Below, piece by piece: positions 1 through 11,529 of a DNA stretch of 64,000 bases (position 1 is the first letter of the stretch; each line of letters opens with the position of its first letter). This stretch comes from Zizania palustris (lineage: Eukaryota; Streptophyta; Magnoliopsida; Poales; Poaceae): contig JAAALK010000086.1 of assembly GCA_019279435.1 (NCBI GenBank), forward strand, positions 2,356,001 through 2,420,000. Reading direction: 5' to 3'. Below the pieces are notes generated by a model. That model saw nothing but the letters and a program-made list of their open reading frames with translations. It searched no databases and had not been told where the DNA came from. The translations under genes and the position numbers were made by a program.

Positions 1-1
1 A

Positions 2-2578
2 GCAATTAATAATATCACAATTCGATATCATCACCCTATTCCTAGGTTAGATGATATGCTTGATGAACTGAGTGGCTCTACTGTGTTCTCTAAAGTTGAT
101 TTGCGTAGTGGATATCATCAAATTCGCATGAAATTGGGAGATGAATGGAAAACAGCTTTCAAAACCAAGTTTGGTTTATATGAGTGGTTAGTGATGCCTT
201 TTGGTTTGACTAATGCACCTAGTACATTTATGAGATTGATGAATGAAATTTTAAGAACATTTATTGGACGATTTGTTGTAGTCTATTTTGATGATATTCT
301 CATTTATAGCAAATCAATAGCAGAACACCTTGCCCATTTACGTGCTGTTTTTGATGCCTTACGCACTGCACGATTGTTTGGTAACCTTGAGAAGTGCACA
401 TTTTGCACCGATCGAGTTGCTTTCCTTGGCTATGTTGTTACTCCACAGGGCATTGAGGTTGATCAAGCTAAGATTGAAGCAATTCAGAGTTGGCCAACTC
501 CTAAAACGGTCACGCAGGTGCGGAGTTTCTTGGGACTTGCTGGATTTTGTCGACGATTTGTGAAAGATTTCAGCACCATTGCCGCACCCTTGAATGAATT
601 GACGAAGAAGGGTGTCTAGTTCCAATGGGGACAACCACAAGAAGATGCATTCAACATCTTGAAACATAGACTGACTAATGCCCCACTACTTCAGCTCCCA
701 GATTTTGGTAAGACATTTGAACTTGAGTGCGATGCTAGTGGTATTGGGATTGGAGGGGTACTTATTCAAGAAGGTAAGCCTGTTGCCTATTTTAGTGAGA
801 AACTCTCTGGACCTTGTTTAAGCTACTCAACATATGATAAAGAACTCTATGCTCTGGTAAGGTCGTTAGAAACATGGCAACATTATTTATGGCCCAAAGA
901 ATTTGTCATACACTCTGATCATGAGTCATTGAAACACATACGAAGCCAAGCAAAATTGAACCGTAGACATGCCAAGTGGGTTGAATTCATTGAGTCTTTT
1001 CCCTATGTCATCAAACATAAGAGAGGAAAGGAAAATATTATTGTTGATGCTCTTTCTAGACGTTACACCTTGCTTTCACAACTTGACTTCAAAATTTTTG
1101 GTTTAGAAACAATTAAGTAACAATATGCTAATGACAACGATTTCAAAGATGTGTTGCTGAATTGCAAAGAGGGAAGAACTTGGAACAAATTCATCCTTAC
1201 TGATGGGTTTATATTTAGGGCTAACAAATTATGTATTCCATCTTGTTCTGTTCGTCTATTGCTGTTACAAGAGGCACATGGTGGTGGATTGATGGGACAC
1301 TTTGGTGTGAAGAAGACAGAGGACATACTTGCTGATCACTTCTTTTGGCCCAAGATGAGGCGGGATGTTGAACGCTTCGTCTCTCGCTGCACGACATGTC
1401 AAAAAGCTAAGTCACGATTGCATCCACATGGTCTTTACATGCCTCTTCCTGTTCCTAGCGTACCTTGGGAAGATATATCCATGGATTTTGTTTTAGGATT
1501 GCCTAGAACAAAGAAGGGGAGGGATAGCATTTTTGTTGTTGTGGATAGATTTTCTAAGATGGCACATTTCATTCCATGTCATAAAAGTGATGATGCTACC
1601 CATGTTGCTGATTTGTTTTTCCGGGAGGTTGTTCGATTGCATGGTGTACCAAACACTATTGTTTCAGATCGTGATGTTAAATTCCTAAGTCACTTTTGGA
1701 AAACTTTGTGGGCTAAATTGGGAACTAAATTGTTATTTTCTACTACTTGTCATCCTCAAACTGATGGGCAAACAGAAGTTGTGAATAGAACATTGTCTAC
1801 CATGCTTAGGTCCATCTTGAAACAAAATATTAAGATGTGGGAAGAGTGCTTGCCTCATATTGAGTTTGCATATAATCGTTCGATGCATTCTACTACTAAG
1901 TTCTGCCCCTTTGAGATTGTGTATGGTTTTACTCCTCGTGCCCCAATTGATTTATTACCCATTCCACCTACGGAGAAATTGAATTTTGATGCGACAAAGC
2001 ATGCTGAAATGATTCTGAAACTCCATGAGACAACAAAAGCAAACATTGAATCTATGAATGCGAAATATCAACTTGCTGGTAGCAAAGGGCGCAAGCATGT
2101 AACTTTTGAACCTGGTGATCTTGTTTGGTTGCATTTACGTAAAGAACGATTTCCTGCATTACGTAAGCCTAAATTGATGCCAAGAGCTGATGGTCCCTTT
2201 AAGATATTAGAACGTATTAATGACAATGCATATAAACTTGAGTTACCTGCAGATTTTGGGGTTAGTCCCACATTTAACATTGCAGATTTGCGACCCTACT
2301 TGGGGGAAGAGAACGAGCATGAGTTGAGGACAACTCAAATGCAAGAAGGGGAGGATGATGAGGGCATCTCCGACATGGTTAAACCCAAGACTCATATATT
2401 AGAACCAGCTCCAACAGAAATACAAGGTCCAATCACTCGAGCCCGTGCGCGACAATTAAACTATCAGGTGAAATCGTTTCTTGTATTGTATACACATACA
2501 CAATTGGATGGAGAACTACTAAATTCGTGTGATGCTATTAATTTGCTTAGGAATGAAGGAAAAGAAGAAGAAAGCTGA
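2..2578 (+). pseudogene. Ty3/gypsy chromovirus pol polyprotein (RT-RNase H-integrase), 5' truncated by window edge
   Basis: One reading frame encodes the 3' half of a gypsy polyprotein, which copies element RNA into DNA and integrates it. In order: reverse transcriptase with the YFDD active site at about 284-295, a DNA-primed RNase H domain (about 720-1060, with DASG and HSDHESL motifs), the integrase HHCC finger (H at about 1279, CTTC at about 1390), and the integrase core with MDF, SDRD and the E of TDGQTEVVN (about 1480-1790). It ends in the tail typical of grass gypsy elements. The frame is broken by TAG at 617-619 and TAA at 1118-1120, both single-codon nonsense changes without frameshift, so the copy is defective but not old. 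The C-terminus reads past the PPT into the 3' LTR, as in CRM-type chromoviruses. The clade call is an inference; the gypsy order RT-RH-IN is directly visible. Confidence 0.93.
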
Positions 2579-3254
2579 GCTACTTCGTGTTGGGAAAATC
2601 TGCCACGTCAACATGTAGATAGACTGCATTAAAAGCATCATAACTTTGGAATCCCTTCATCAAATGGAATGTTTGAGTACTCTTAGGAAAGATGAGAAAG
2701 TCTCCTTGGCAGATAATATATTTACTCAACCGAGATATCCCAGCAAAGGAAGGAGAATCACTACTTTCCTTCTTCTAGTCAATATGTTTCCTTTTCTAGA
2801 TAATCTGTTTAGGTAATAATTTAGTAGTTTCCATATGTAATAAGTTTCCAAACATTGGGAACGTTCCTAGGGCTATAAATACCCCAGAGACTTCAGTTGT
2901 GAGGCAGTTTTGGTTGAATACAAAGTTTAGCTACGCTACTTTGCCAGTTGAAGCCGTGGTCGGTTAGATCGCCGTTTTGCTGTTCCAGAACTCACCCCTT
3001 GTATCCCTGCGAAATTAGTGTGAGTGCACACTTGTTCATCTTGTTCTTGCTAGTTCTCGGTTGCTTGCAGGAACAAGAACCCTCGTGGTTTGGTTGATCG
3101 TGCTCCGTAAAGATCACGAACAGCCTTGGAGTTGGTGTAGCGATTGCTAAGGCGCAACATCCTTGGATGGTTGTAGTCGGATCGTGAACGTCTTCTCCTT
3201 CTACCAATCGACCTATCCTCTCATCGAAAGATCAGGCCACCCGAGTCCCCATCA
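2356..3254 (+). repeat. 3' LTR of the Ty3/gypsy element (right boundary approximate)
   Basis: A purine run (about 2343-2355) precedes TGATGAGGGC, a plausible PPT/LTR start inside the coding frame. A TATA box (TATAAATA) lies at 2874-2881, followed by a transcribed-leader-like segment. By about 3235-3254 the sequence has become Gag-coding for a different (copia) element, so the LTR ends there. No second LTR is in the window, so neither exact end nor TSD can be confirmed. Confidence 0.6.
2874..2881 (+). promoter_or_regulatory. TATA box of the gypsy LTR
   Basis: TATAAATA followed by a C-rich stretch in the middle of the LTR, the expected position for the RNA polymerase II promoter that makes the genomic transcript. 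Confidence 0.6.
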
Positions 3255-4410
3255 ATGCCACTAACATCGCATCTTGTGTAGACTGCCCATCCCATTTAGC
3301 TAGTATAGCCGAGCTGAGAGCCAAGAGTGATGAGCAGTTGAGCGAGTTAGCTAGAGTGAGAGCTGAGTTGGAGCAGACTAAGCTAGAGCTTGAGACCTTG
3401 TCAGTTCCATCCACTGTTTGTGAGAACTGCTTATCCATTAGAATGGAGTTGATCAAGCTAAAAGCTGAGAAGTCTGTCGAAGTTAATAAAGAGTGTGAGA
3501 TCTGCTTGTCTCAGGTGGAGGTGTTAGCTTCTTTGAGAGAGGAGCTAGCTGATGTTCAGAACAAGAACTTTTACCTCCGTTCAATCCTGAGTTGGATCAG
3601 TGCTAAAGAGCCACAACTCGGCATGATGATCCAGTAGTTCAAGAGACAGGATGGTTTTGGGGTAGGTTACACATATACCAAGGCTGATTTTGAGAGCGCT
3701 ATTAGTCGTGCAGTGGAGTGGAGTAAGATGACTCTCGAACAGAGATATCCCAATACTCACTCCACTGAGTCTTTCCAGGCTAGTCAGCCTAAGGATGGTG
3801 TGTTCCAAGAACAGCCCAAAGCTCCACCTAAGAAGCAGATCTGGGTTTCAAAGCCTAAAACTCTCCACACTTCTCTTGATTCCTTACCTGGACCTTCTCA
3901 CACCAAAGAAGCTTCACCCAACACCACCAAGCCTAAGAATCCTAAGCCTCAACCACAATCCAAGAAGCCTACCTATCACTGTGAGTTTTGTCAAGAGAGA
4001 CGGGCATCTTGAGAAGTTTTGCTTTAGGAGGAAGCGGATTGAGCGAGCAGAGAGAGCTCGAGGTGGGCAGGAGCAGTTCTACTAGCAGGGTGGTAGACAG
4101 AGAGTTCCTCGACGTAGAGAGAGGCTAGAGGCCAGGCCACGTCGTGTAGGTGGTGGTAGAGGAGACGGTTTTTATGATCGTGCTCCGGAGGGTGGTTTCC
4201 GTTCCGGTAGAGTTCCAGATCGTTATGGATACGACTTTGGATCTCGTGGCCATGATTTTAGGAAGAACAGAGGACCACGCTTTCATCCGCGTTTCGGTCC
4301 AGACTCATATGATTCGTTTTGCTTCCCTACTTTTGAGTAGATGGCTCGATACTGGTTTAGCACTTTTGCTAATCCCAGCATTGGACCGTTTGCTCCCACT
4401 CATGATTATT
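3235..4410 (+). pseudogene. Sirevirus A gag, C-terminal part, frameshifted
   Basis: The translation has the coiled-coil stretch of Sirevirus Gag (repeated ELA/ELE heptads with CENC and CEIC cysteine pairs, about 3260-3600), as in Gag B. A TAG at 3635-3637 interrupts the frame. A zinc knuckle of the form CxxC...GHxxxxC begins near 3980, but a one-base shift at about 3990 moves the rest (GHLEKFCFRRKR) to another frame. Further stops follow at 4084-4086 and at about 4340. The C-terminal basic Arg/Gly/Tyr-rich tail is still readable to about 4410. Gag would form the virus-like particle; this copy cannot. N-terminal Gag is missing. Confidence 0.82.
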
Positions 4411-5778
4411 GATGTTGATTTGGGAGTTGTGTATCCTTTTTGGGATACTTTGAGTCAGTTTTTTACTTTCTTCTTTATTTTTTTATTATTGTGTCTTTTT
4501 GTGTGCGTTCATATCATGCATAATCATTAGTCACATTTTGAGCTTGCTTCTATTATATGATTAATCTGCTTTATTTTGTCTAGCTAGTATATGCTTTTGA
4601 TTACTTGTCGATGATCATGTTCTAGTTCAGTTCACATGATATATCTGATATTTGTCATATGCATGGCTTTTATGCTTTAAAATTGAAAAAATGATCACCA
4701 TTGCTTCTGGTTACTAGCATGTGTAGGCTGAATGTTTTTGCTATCTTTTACATGCCTAGTAGCTAGATCCTTACTTAGATGCAGATACACAACTTGAACA
4801 TCTATATGCTTTAAATATGCTATAAAAATGATAAAAATTCAGAAAAATGAAAAATTTACGCATTTTTATGATTATTAGAAAAGATCCAGGTAGGTTTGCT
4901 TTGTCGCATTGCATTGTTCCAGACTGCTTACCATAGCACTTTGGTATGAACTAGAACGGTGTAATGTATGCCAAGACCAATGTCTTAAGCTTCTGATGGT
5001 CCATTTCTGGCCTAGGTTTGACTTGGTCAGTTAGCATAAGGTTTGACATACAAATAACCCCTGGCAGAAATGAAAAATATAAAGAAAAAGGAAAAAGTCT
5101 GAAAAATTTAAAAAAGATGACAAGTTTGCTGAAGCACTTTGTTTTGGACAATGCTTATCTTGGTAGATATCAGTTAGCTTTTGCATATCATGCTTTACTT
5201 TGCTTGTCAACTAGAAAATGTGGTGATGCTTTTGTTTGCAAAAATCGAAAAATGTGTGCTAATGACTCTCTTTAGATATCATCTGTTGCACTGATCATGT
5301 CATGTATCTTAGACAGTATATCTTTTGCTATACCTGTTAGACGTTGTAATAGCAGTTAATCATATCTAAGAAGCATGCTTTTCACACTCCACCTGCACCC
5401 CATTTGCATTCACGGCATATTTTGAGGGGGAGTTTGTGTCTATGTCTCTTTAGAGTGCATTTAGTCTCACTTGATGAGTCCGATTGTCAACAAGGGGGAG
5501 AAATTTTGGATATATTTTTGGCTTTCTCTAGGATTTATTTCAGGGGGAGTTCATTCTTGTTGGTAATTCTGAGATTTGCACTTGTTTTTGAGGCTTTATT
5601 TTTGGTTAACCATAATGACCATTGTTCTTGCTTCTGTTTGGCTTTTGGTCATTAGGGTTAAACTTTTATTTTCTTTCTTCTATTTTCTTTTGTCTTTGTT
5701 TTTCTGTTTCCACATATTTTGCAGGTTCTGGAGATGAGCTGAAAAGGATGTTCACAATGCACTCATCAAGGGGGAGAT
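4411..5778 (+). other. Sirevirus A 3' noncoding region with conserved block and multiple PPTs
   Basis: No coding capacity is seen. The stretch 4877-5067 aligns by eye with 20244-20427 of Sirevirus B, sharing AGACTGCTTACCAT and AAATAACCCCTGGCA. GGGGGAG polypurine motifs occur near 5423, 5494, 5542 and 5769, the last one abutting the LTR. Multiplied PPTs are a known Sirevirus trait. Confidence 0.7.
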
Positions 5779-5891
5779 TGAGAAACCATGTTGAAGAATA
5801 TGGTTTTGATATTCCAGATGTGATGAGTGATTGTCAACGTAAGTCAAAGGAAGGGAGAGATGAAGACCTGCCGAGTCTGAGGCGCATGTGA

Positions 5892-6130
5892 CTCAGGTAC
5901 ACGGGCAATGAGCGACGGCCGGGCAGAGGAGCCGCGGAGTTGGGATGGCCCAATCTGGGTACATGGCTAGGAGCGGCAGATGATCCACTGGTCTATTGAC
6001 TAGGTTTGACTCAGGTACACGGGCGGCGAGCGATTGCTGGGCTGAGGAAGCTGCAGGGTCGGGTCAGCCCAATCCGGGTACCCGGTGCGAAGACGGTGGA
6101 CGCTTTGTCAGTTTCGGCGTAAAACTGACA
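5892..6130 (+). repeat. Two-copy direct repeat (period about 119 bp) in LTR A
   Basis: Both units begin ACTCAGGTACACGGGC and run through GAGCGA...GGCCCAATC(T/C)GGGTAC. They are moderately diverged. A duplicated U3 segment like this often carries enhancer sequence; that role is an inference. Confidence 0.6.
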
Positions 6131-6303
6131 ATCTATGTTTAATTCGTTTTTAGGATATTAATATTTAGTTTTTAAGTTTAGAATATTTTTATTTGAGTCA
6201 GGTGATTTTTCTAAGAATATTTTAGTAATTTTCGGAATTTATTTTAGAGTCAGTTTAATTTTACCCAAGGGTAAATTAGTCTTATCATGTATTAGGAATC
6301 GCC

Positions 6304-6311
6304 TATAAATA
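6304..6311 (+). promoter_or_regulatory. TATA box of Sirevirus A LTR
   Basis: TATAAATA followed by a GC-rich stretch, in the middle third of the LTR. Same placement as in the gypsy and Sirevirus B LTRs. Confidence 0.6.
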
Positions 6312-7377
6312 GGCCCCTATCCCCTTGGGGATAGATGACTGTTTTCAAGAGATCAATCTAGAGTCCAAAAAATTGTCGAGGGATCATCTGTTTTTCTTCG
6401 AATTTTTTTCGCATCTTCGTTTGCTTGCGATTTTTCTTTTCAGATCATCTTTTTACGCTGTCGGAGTTCAATCTACACCGGCTCTGCAGGGCACGCCATC
6501 CTGAGCGTGAGAAAAGTAGCCGGCGGGAGCAACCGTGTGTGCAGAGCACAGCACAGGCGTGAGTCGGCGTCAAGGGGCCCACTCAGAAGCACGGCAAACC
6601 GCACGCATTTCCACGGCGTTTCTTAGGCACGGGCGATAGCCAAGCAACACAACGGGACGTGGGGCCCTCGCGGCTTGGCATGTACTGTGCATGCGTTGGC
6701 ATGCCGCGTGCGAGCAGGGAAGCTGCAGCACGCATTGCAGCGCCTGTACGAGAAGCCAATGCGTTTGTATTTTGGCAGCGCTTCAGCAGTCGTTGGCCGG
6801 ATCGTCTGCGGCCGAGCGACGAACAGATCCGAGCGACGAACAGATGAACAACAAGACGCAGGTAAGTTTTTAATCTCCTATTTTTCAGCTAGTTTGTTAA
6901 GTCAATAGTTATCTAATTTTAATTAGCATAAAAGTTAATCTCTTAGTTAACCTTTTAATCTCTTAAATTTCATTAGGTATCTCGTTTTAGTTTTTATCTG
7001 TTTAATCTGCGCATATAAAAAAAGAAAATTTTATTAGTCGTAGTCATATATTTCGATTTATTTCTAAGTTAATTTTTTTAATGATCAGTATTTTATTCAT
7101 TTGATTAGTATTTTATTTTTAAACTGAAATAGAAATATTTCGTGACTTATCTAGGTATTTTTATTTATTGCAGTATTTTTATTTAGATTGTTTTTTAATA
7201 TCATTTTGATTAGGACACCGGTCATTTTCTAGCTAGACAACTTTAATTCCTGAAATTGGCTTTGCAAATATTATTTGTCTGGTCTAGTTTATTTGGGTGT
7301 TGGGTTTAAAATATAGTTTAGCAAGAAATTTTTTGGCGCCCATTCACCCCCCTCTGGTCGCTACTTTCGGTCCTACT

Positions 7378-7985
7378 GTGGAGAGTGGCCGGGGTGGAGG
7401 GCGCCGCTAGGTTTTGGGTGAGTAGGGTGAAGGGGGTGGGATGGAGTGCGACGGGGTGGAGGGCGCAACTAGGTTTTAGCTGAGTGGGGTGGAGGATAAG
7501 CAGATTCAGAAATATATGCTCCGTAGTGTACTTACTATTTTGTCCCTAGTCATGTGGTTGAGGATACCGTATGTTCGACGATAGTATAGGGTTTTCGTAG
7601 GTTCCAAAATTTGGACGGGGAAGCACGAGAATAGCCAAAGCATTAGGTGGGAGCTCGAAAAGGAATTCAAATTTATTAATTGTTAGTTATATTTGTAAGA
7701 ATTAAATTAAATTTCAATTATTTCAATTTAAATCCTAGAAACGCACTTAATGAAATAAATATAGTAAACTGACCCAGAAAAATACCAAATTTTGCAATTA
7801 GATAAGTTATGTTGTATTTTGATTGTAAAAAAAGTTTTAAGTTCAAACGAGGATTTAACTATCGATTTGCTTTCAAACCTAACTCCTTTCATCTGTAAAC
7901 CTTGATTTCTTCTTACAGAATATCAGGTTTCTTAACATCTTTCGTGGCAAATTTTTTAAAACAATTTTATTTTTTATCACAACAT
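7378..7985. other. Intervening sequence without recognised gene
   Basis: A G-rich start holds a two-copy direct repeat (GGTGGAGGGCGC...CTAGGTTTT at about 7395 and 7458). AT-rich sequence follows and grades into the R1 repeat family (7700 onward resembles 27580-27720 and 36960-37100). No ORF with recognisable content. Confidence 0.5.
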
Positions 7986-7989
7986 TTAT

Positions 7990-9290
7990 GTATCATATCA
8001 TAACAACATGACAAAGTGTCGTCTTTTTAGACTTCATTTGATTTTTTATATGATATATGAATGATGTTACTAACATTTTGAAATGTTTCGAGAAAGTTAT
8101 CACATGAGATGTTAAGAAAATTAAAGATTGTACGATGATTGATAAATATTAAAAGAAAGTGTGTTTCTAGGATTTAAATTGAAATACGTGAAATTTGAAT
8201 AGTACATTATATAACAATCATATTCATGATTTTGAGTATATTTTTTGTTAGTCTACACTAAATTTGAATGAAATTTCCAAAAAAACTAGGTTACGACACT
8301 CGTTTGGCAATGTGGAGGTTATTATAAAAAATCCAAATGAAGTGTGTAAAATATGAGACTTGTCATATTATTATATTATATATGAATGATGTGATTAACA
8401 TTTTGAAATGTTTCGAGAAAGTTATCACGTAAGATGTTAAGAAAATTAGAGATTGTACGATGATTGATAAAGATTAAAAGAAAGTGTGTTTCTAGCTAGG
8501 ACTTAAATTGAAATAGGTGAAATTTGAATAGTAAGTTATATAACAATCATATTCATGATTTTGAGTATATGTTTTGTTAGTATACACTAAATTTGAATGA
8601 AATTTTGAAAAAACTAGGTTACGACACTCGATCGGCAATGTGGAGGTTATTATAAAAAATCCAAATGAAGTGTGCAAAATATGAGACTTGTCATGTTGTT
8701 ATTATATGGTATATGAATGATGAGATTAACATTTTGAAATGTTTCGAGAGAGTTATCACATAAGATGTTATGAAAATTAGAGATTGTACGATGATTTATA
8801 AAGATTAAAAGAAAGTGTGTTTCTAGGATTTAAATTGAAATAGGTGAAATTTGAACAGTAGGTTGTATAACAATCATATTCATGATTTTGAGTATATTTT
8901 TTTTAGTATACACTAAATTTGAATGAAATTTCCAAAAAAAACTTGGTTACGACACTCGATCGGCAATGTGGAGGTTATTATAAAAAATCCAAATGAAGTG
9001 TGCAAAATATGAGACTTGTCATGTTGTTATTATATGATATATGAATAATGTGATTAACATTTTGAAATGTTTCGAGAAAGTTATCACCTATGATATTAAG
9101 AAAATTAGAGATTGTAGAATGATTGATAAAGATTAAAAGAAAGTGTGTTTCTAGGATTTAAATTGAAATAGATTAAATTTGAACATTAAGTATTGAAATA
9201 GGTGAAATTTGAACAGTAAGTTATAGAACAATCATATTCATGATTTTTAGTATATGTTTAGTTAGAATACACTAAATTTGAAAATGTATA
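7990..9290. repeat. Tandem array, four units of about 328 bp (R1 family)
   Basis: The marker ACATTTTGAAATGTTTCGAG recurs at 8073, 8398, 8729 and 9057 (spacings 325, 331, 328). Each unit is AT-rich and contains AAGTGTGTTTCTAGGA and, at its end, GACACTCGATCGGCAA, a CACTA-type CACTCGGC-like motif. Single diverged copies of the same sequence occur at 27350-28250 and 36640-37320. No ORFs. Confidence 0.85.
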
Positions 9291-9310
9291 CTGCAAAAAA
9301 ATTCTAAAAA

Positions 9311-9392
9311 TACTGCAGCAGCTGAGGTACGAAGCCCCAACCTCAGGTTCAAATCACGCGTCCTCTACCATTATATTGTTAGTGATTTCTTG
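9311..9392 (-). other. tRNA/SINE-like short sequence (weak)
   Basis: On the minus strand TGGTAGAGGACG fits a pol III A box, and GGTTGGGGCTTCGTACC downstream is a poor B-box-like match. There is no cloverleaf I can draw and no poly-A or TSD. Reported as a weak SINE or tRNA-derived remnant only. Confidence 0.2.
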
Positions 9393-9429
9393 AAAATATT
9401 TTTATCTTTAGGTTATTTAAGCTATGTAA

Positions 9430-10741
9430 ATGCTAATCCCAATCCCCAATCCTAACGCGTGCCTCCACCACGACGGCGCCCCCTCCTCTCCTCGCCAAAC
9501 ACAATGCCCCCTCCTCTCCTCGCCGACCACAATGCCACCTCCTCTCCTCACCGACCGCGACACCCCCTCCTCTCCCACGCCGACCATGAGGCCCCCTCCT
9601 CTGCCACGCCAACCGCGAGGCCTTCTCCTCTCCTCACCGACCGCGATGCTGGGATCTTCCCCATCACATCAGTGTGGTGTAGTGATGGGGCGTCCTAAGC
9701 AAGCATTGAAGAGGGACAACTTCAGGAGGTTTCGGCGTCATACAAGAGCCGAGAGAAGGCCAAATGTCACCTCTTCCGACTTCAGTGACGATAGTACGTC
9801 ATCTTCCCACTGATGCAAAAGGTGTGGTGTAGTGAAGATTGAAGCCAATAGTGGGTCATCTACATCAAGAGACAATTACTCCACCTCGGACAGCGGCACA
9901 GTGTATGAGGTTTGCGAGTGCGGTGGGTGCAAGGTCAAAGGTCGTCCTTGTCGTTGCGTGTCCTCCTCCAAAAGGAAGCTAGTGCTCATCGACTTGGACT
10001 CGAACGATGACTTTGTGCATCAAGTTAGGGAAAGTGGTGGCAAAGGGCATCACGCCGAGGCAAGCGGCAGCAAGCGGAGGCATGAGGCAAGAACCTCTTT
10101 ATGTAGATTTTATCTCTTTATCATTCAAGTCAATCATTGATGAATTTATACGTATCCAATTTAAATTTCTATCTCTTTGAACAATATATTTTACATTGCT
10201 AGTGTGCATTGATAATATCAAGTTACAGATGTTGGTTGTAGATCCTTCCCTTTATAATTGTCAACATTGAAAGACAATGTGTCAACATTAAGATGCACAA
10301 TAATTAGTATCAATATGTGTTGATTATCTTTCGATACATCAATTTTTGTATCTTATAGTATTCATATATAGATTGCTTGGTTTCATTAGTTCACTTCATG
10401 TATATTCATATATATACTGTAGATCATTGCAGTATTCTAAACTAAGATGGTATTAGAAGGTTTTAGAAGGAATCACTGTTTCTCTCTTCATCCAGGACAA
10501 TCTAGATGAGAAGTTGGATGCGCTTGTTGCGAGGGTGGAAGGCTTCACTTCTACAAACACCCAGAGGAGGATGTCTTTGGCTGACCAGCTAGACCTAGTG
10601 AACAAGAAGCTAGATGCGCTCGTTGTGAAGTTGGATGGCCTCACTGATAGGAACACCCAGAGGAGGATGTCTTTGGCTGGCCAGCTTGACATAGTGAATA
10701 AGAAGCTGGACATAGTGATCAAGAAGTTGGGAACTAAATGA
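9430..10741 (+). pseudogene. Unrecognised gene: Cys-rich plus coiled-coil repeat protein, probable two-exon model, one in-frame TGA
   Basis: I do not recognise this family. One frame runs from 9430 through a TGA at 9811-9813 to about 10086. The first 90 codons derive from a GC-rich repeat (CCCCCTCCTCTC units) and may not be coding. After that come a basic segment (RRFRRHTRAERR), a Ser/Asp-rich stretch, CKRC just after the TGA, then CECGGCKVKGRPCRC at about 9925-9960. GAG|GCAAGA at 10084-10092 is a good GC-type splice donor. A pyrimidine-rich acceptor ends at 10495, and both sides are phase 0, giving a 409-bp intron. Exon 2 (10496-10741) encodes two copies of a roughly 36-residue coiled-coil unit (KLDALV...NTQRRMSLA.QLD.VNK). 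It may be host sequence or cargo of the CACTA element ending at 11761. Only the motifs and splice phase are observed; function is unknown. Confidence 0.4.
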
Positions 10742-11529
10742 CAAGGTCGATGATGTGAGAGTGAATCTTTTGGTTTGTTAGTAATGAATTGCCAACTAGG
10801 GAATCCATGGCGGTGACTTCAGATTTCATGGTGGCGGCGGTGGTGGCGGTGGCTACAGACCTTCTCACAGCCGCAGCGGTGGCTACAGACCGTCTCACGA
10901 AGGCGGCGGCGGCTACAGAACTATGCGGCGGTGGTGGCTATAGGAAACATCGGGCCCCGGAAACACTAGACATTTTAATTGGCCCAAACATTTTAACGGT
11001 CCTCAATCTATTACTACACGCAGATTGTTATTTTCAACAAGAATTGACCATTGGCATAGTGGTTGAGACTCTCCATACCAAAGCAAAGGTGCAGTTTTTG
11101 AATCCTATGAGCACTACTTTTTGTTATTTTTCTCGTGGGAATAGGCATAACACTTCAAAAATTGATAAATATTTTTAGAATACTTTAAAAATCTGAAATT
11201 TGAAAATTCATATTTTAGATTATAAGTTTCATATTTTAGATTCTTATATTTTGAGAATTCATAGAAAATTTGAAAAAACATTCAAAACACTTCTAAAATT
11301 TTTTATAAAATTTGAAAAAAACTTTAAAAACACTTCTAAAAATTTGTATAAAATTCAAAAGTTTCAAAAAATATTTCAGTTCCGATGTTATTGCTTCAAA
11401 GTTTAAAATATTTGATACCGTTTTCTTATTTATTTTATCTGAAAAATACTAATAAAATATTTATTTTATCCAAAACATGTTGTATAGTTCAACTTCGAGA
11501 CTACACATCTTTTATGATGAAAAACATAT
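10742..11529. other. Unannotated stretch with GGC/GCG-rich patch
   Basis: A GGCGGC-rich patch (10805-10940) is followed by AT-rich sequence (11160-11410) with short TTTGAAAA/ACACTTCTAAAA direct repeats. An open frame here has low-complexity Ala content and no recognisable domain. Nothing else seen. Confidence 0.4.

Larger units (their letters stand above)
3235..7377 (+). mobile_element. Decayed Ty1/copia Sirevirus A (gag remnant + 3' UTR + 3' LTR, pol deleted)
   Basis: The segment holds a gag remnant, then a long noncoding stretch alignable by eye with the post-pol region of Sirevirus B, then four PPT-like GGGGGAG motifs and an LTR starting TGAGAAACC, the same start as in B. The whole pol region (about 3.2 kb in B) is absent between about 4410 and 4440. 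The LTR body differs from B, so this is another Sirevirus family. The left end is cut by the gypsy LTR; no 5' LTR is present. Confidence 0.8.
5779..7377 (+). repeat. 3' LTR of Sirevirus A
   Basis: It starts TGAGAAACC right after the PPT, like the LTR of B. It ends in the Sirevirus-type tail CCATTCACCCCCCTCTGGTCG followed by a degraded TTTCGGTCCTACT (B ends TTCCGGTCCAACA). A TATA box is at 6304-6311. A direct repeat of about 119 bp (units starting at about 5892 and 6011) lies in the U3 part. The C-rich end and TGAGAAACC start support the boundaries; a TSD cannot be checked. Confidence 0.75.

Noticed and set aside
7990..9290. CRISPR-like array
   Set aside because: Units are about 328 bp and repeat in full, without short repeat/unique spacer structure; plant DNA.
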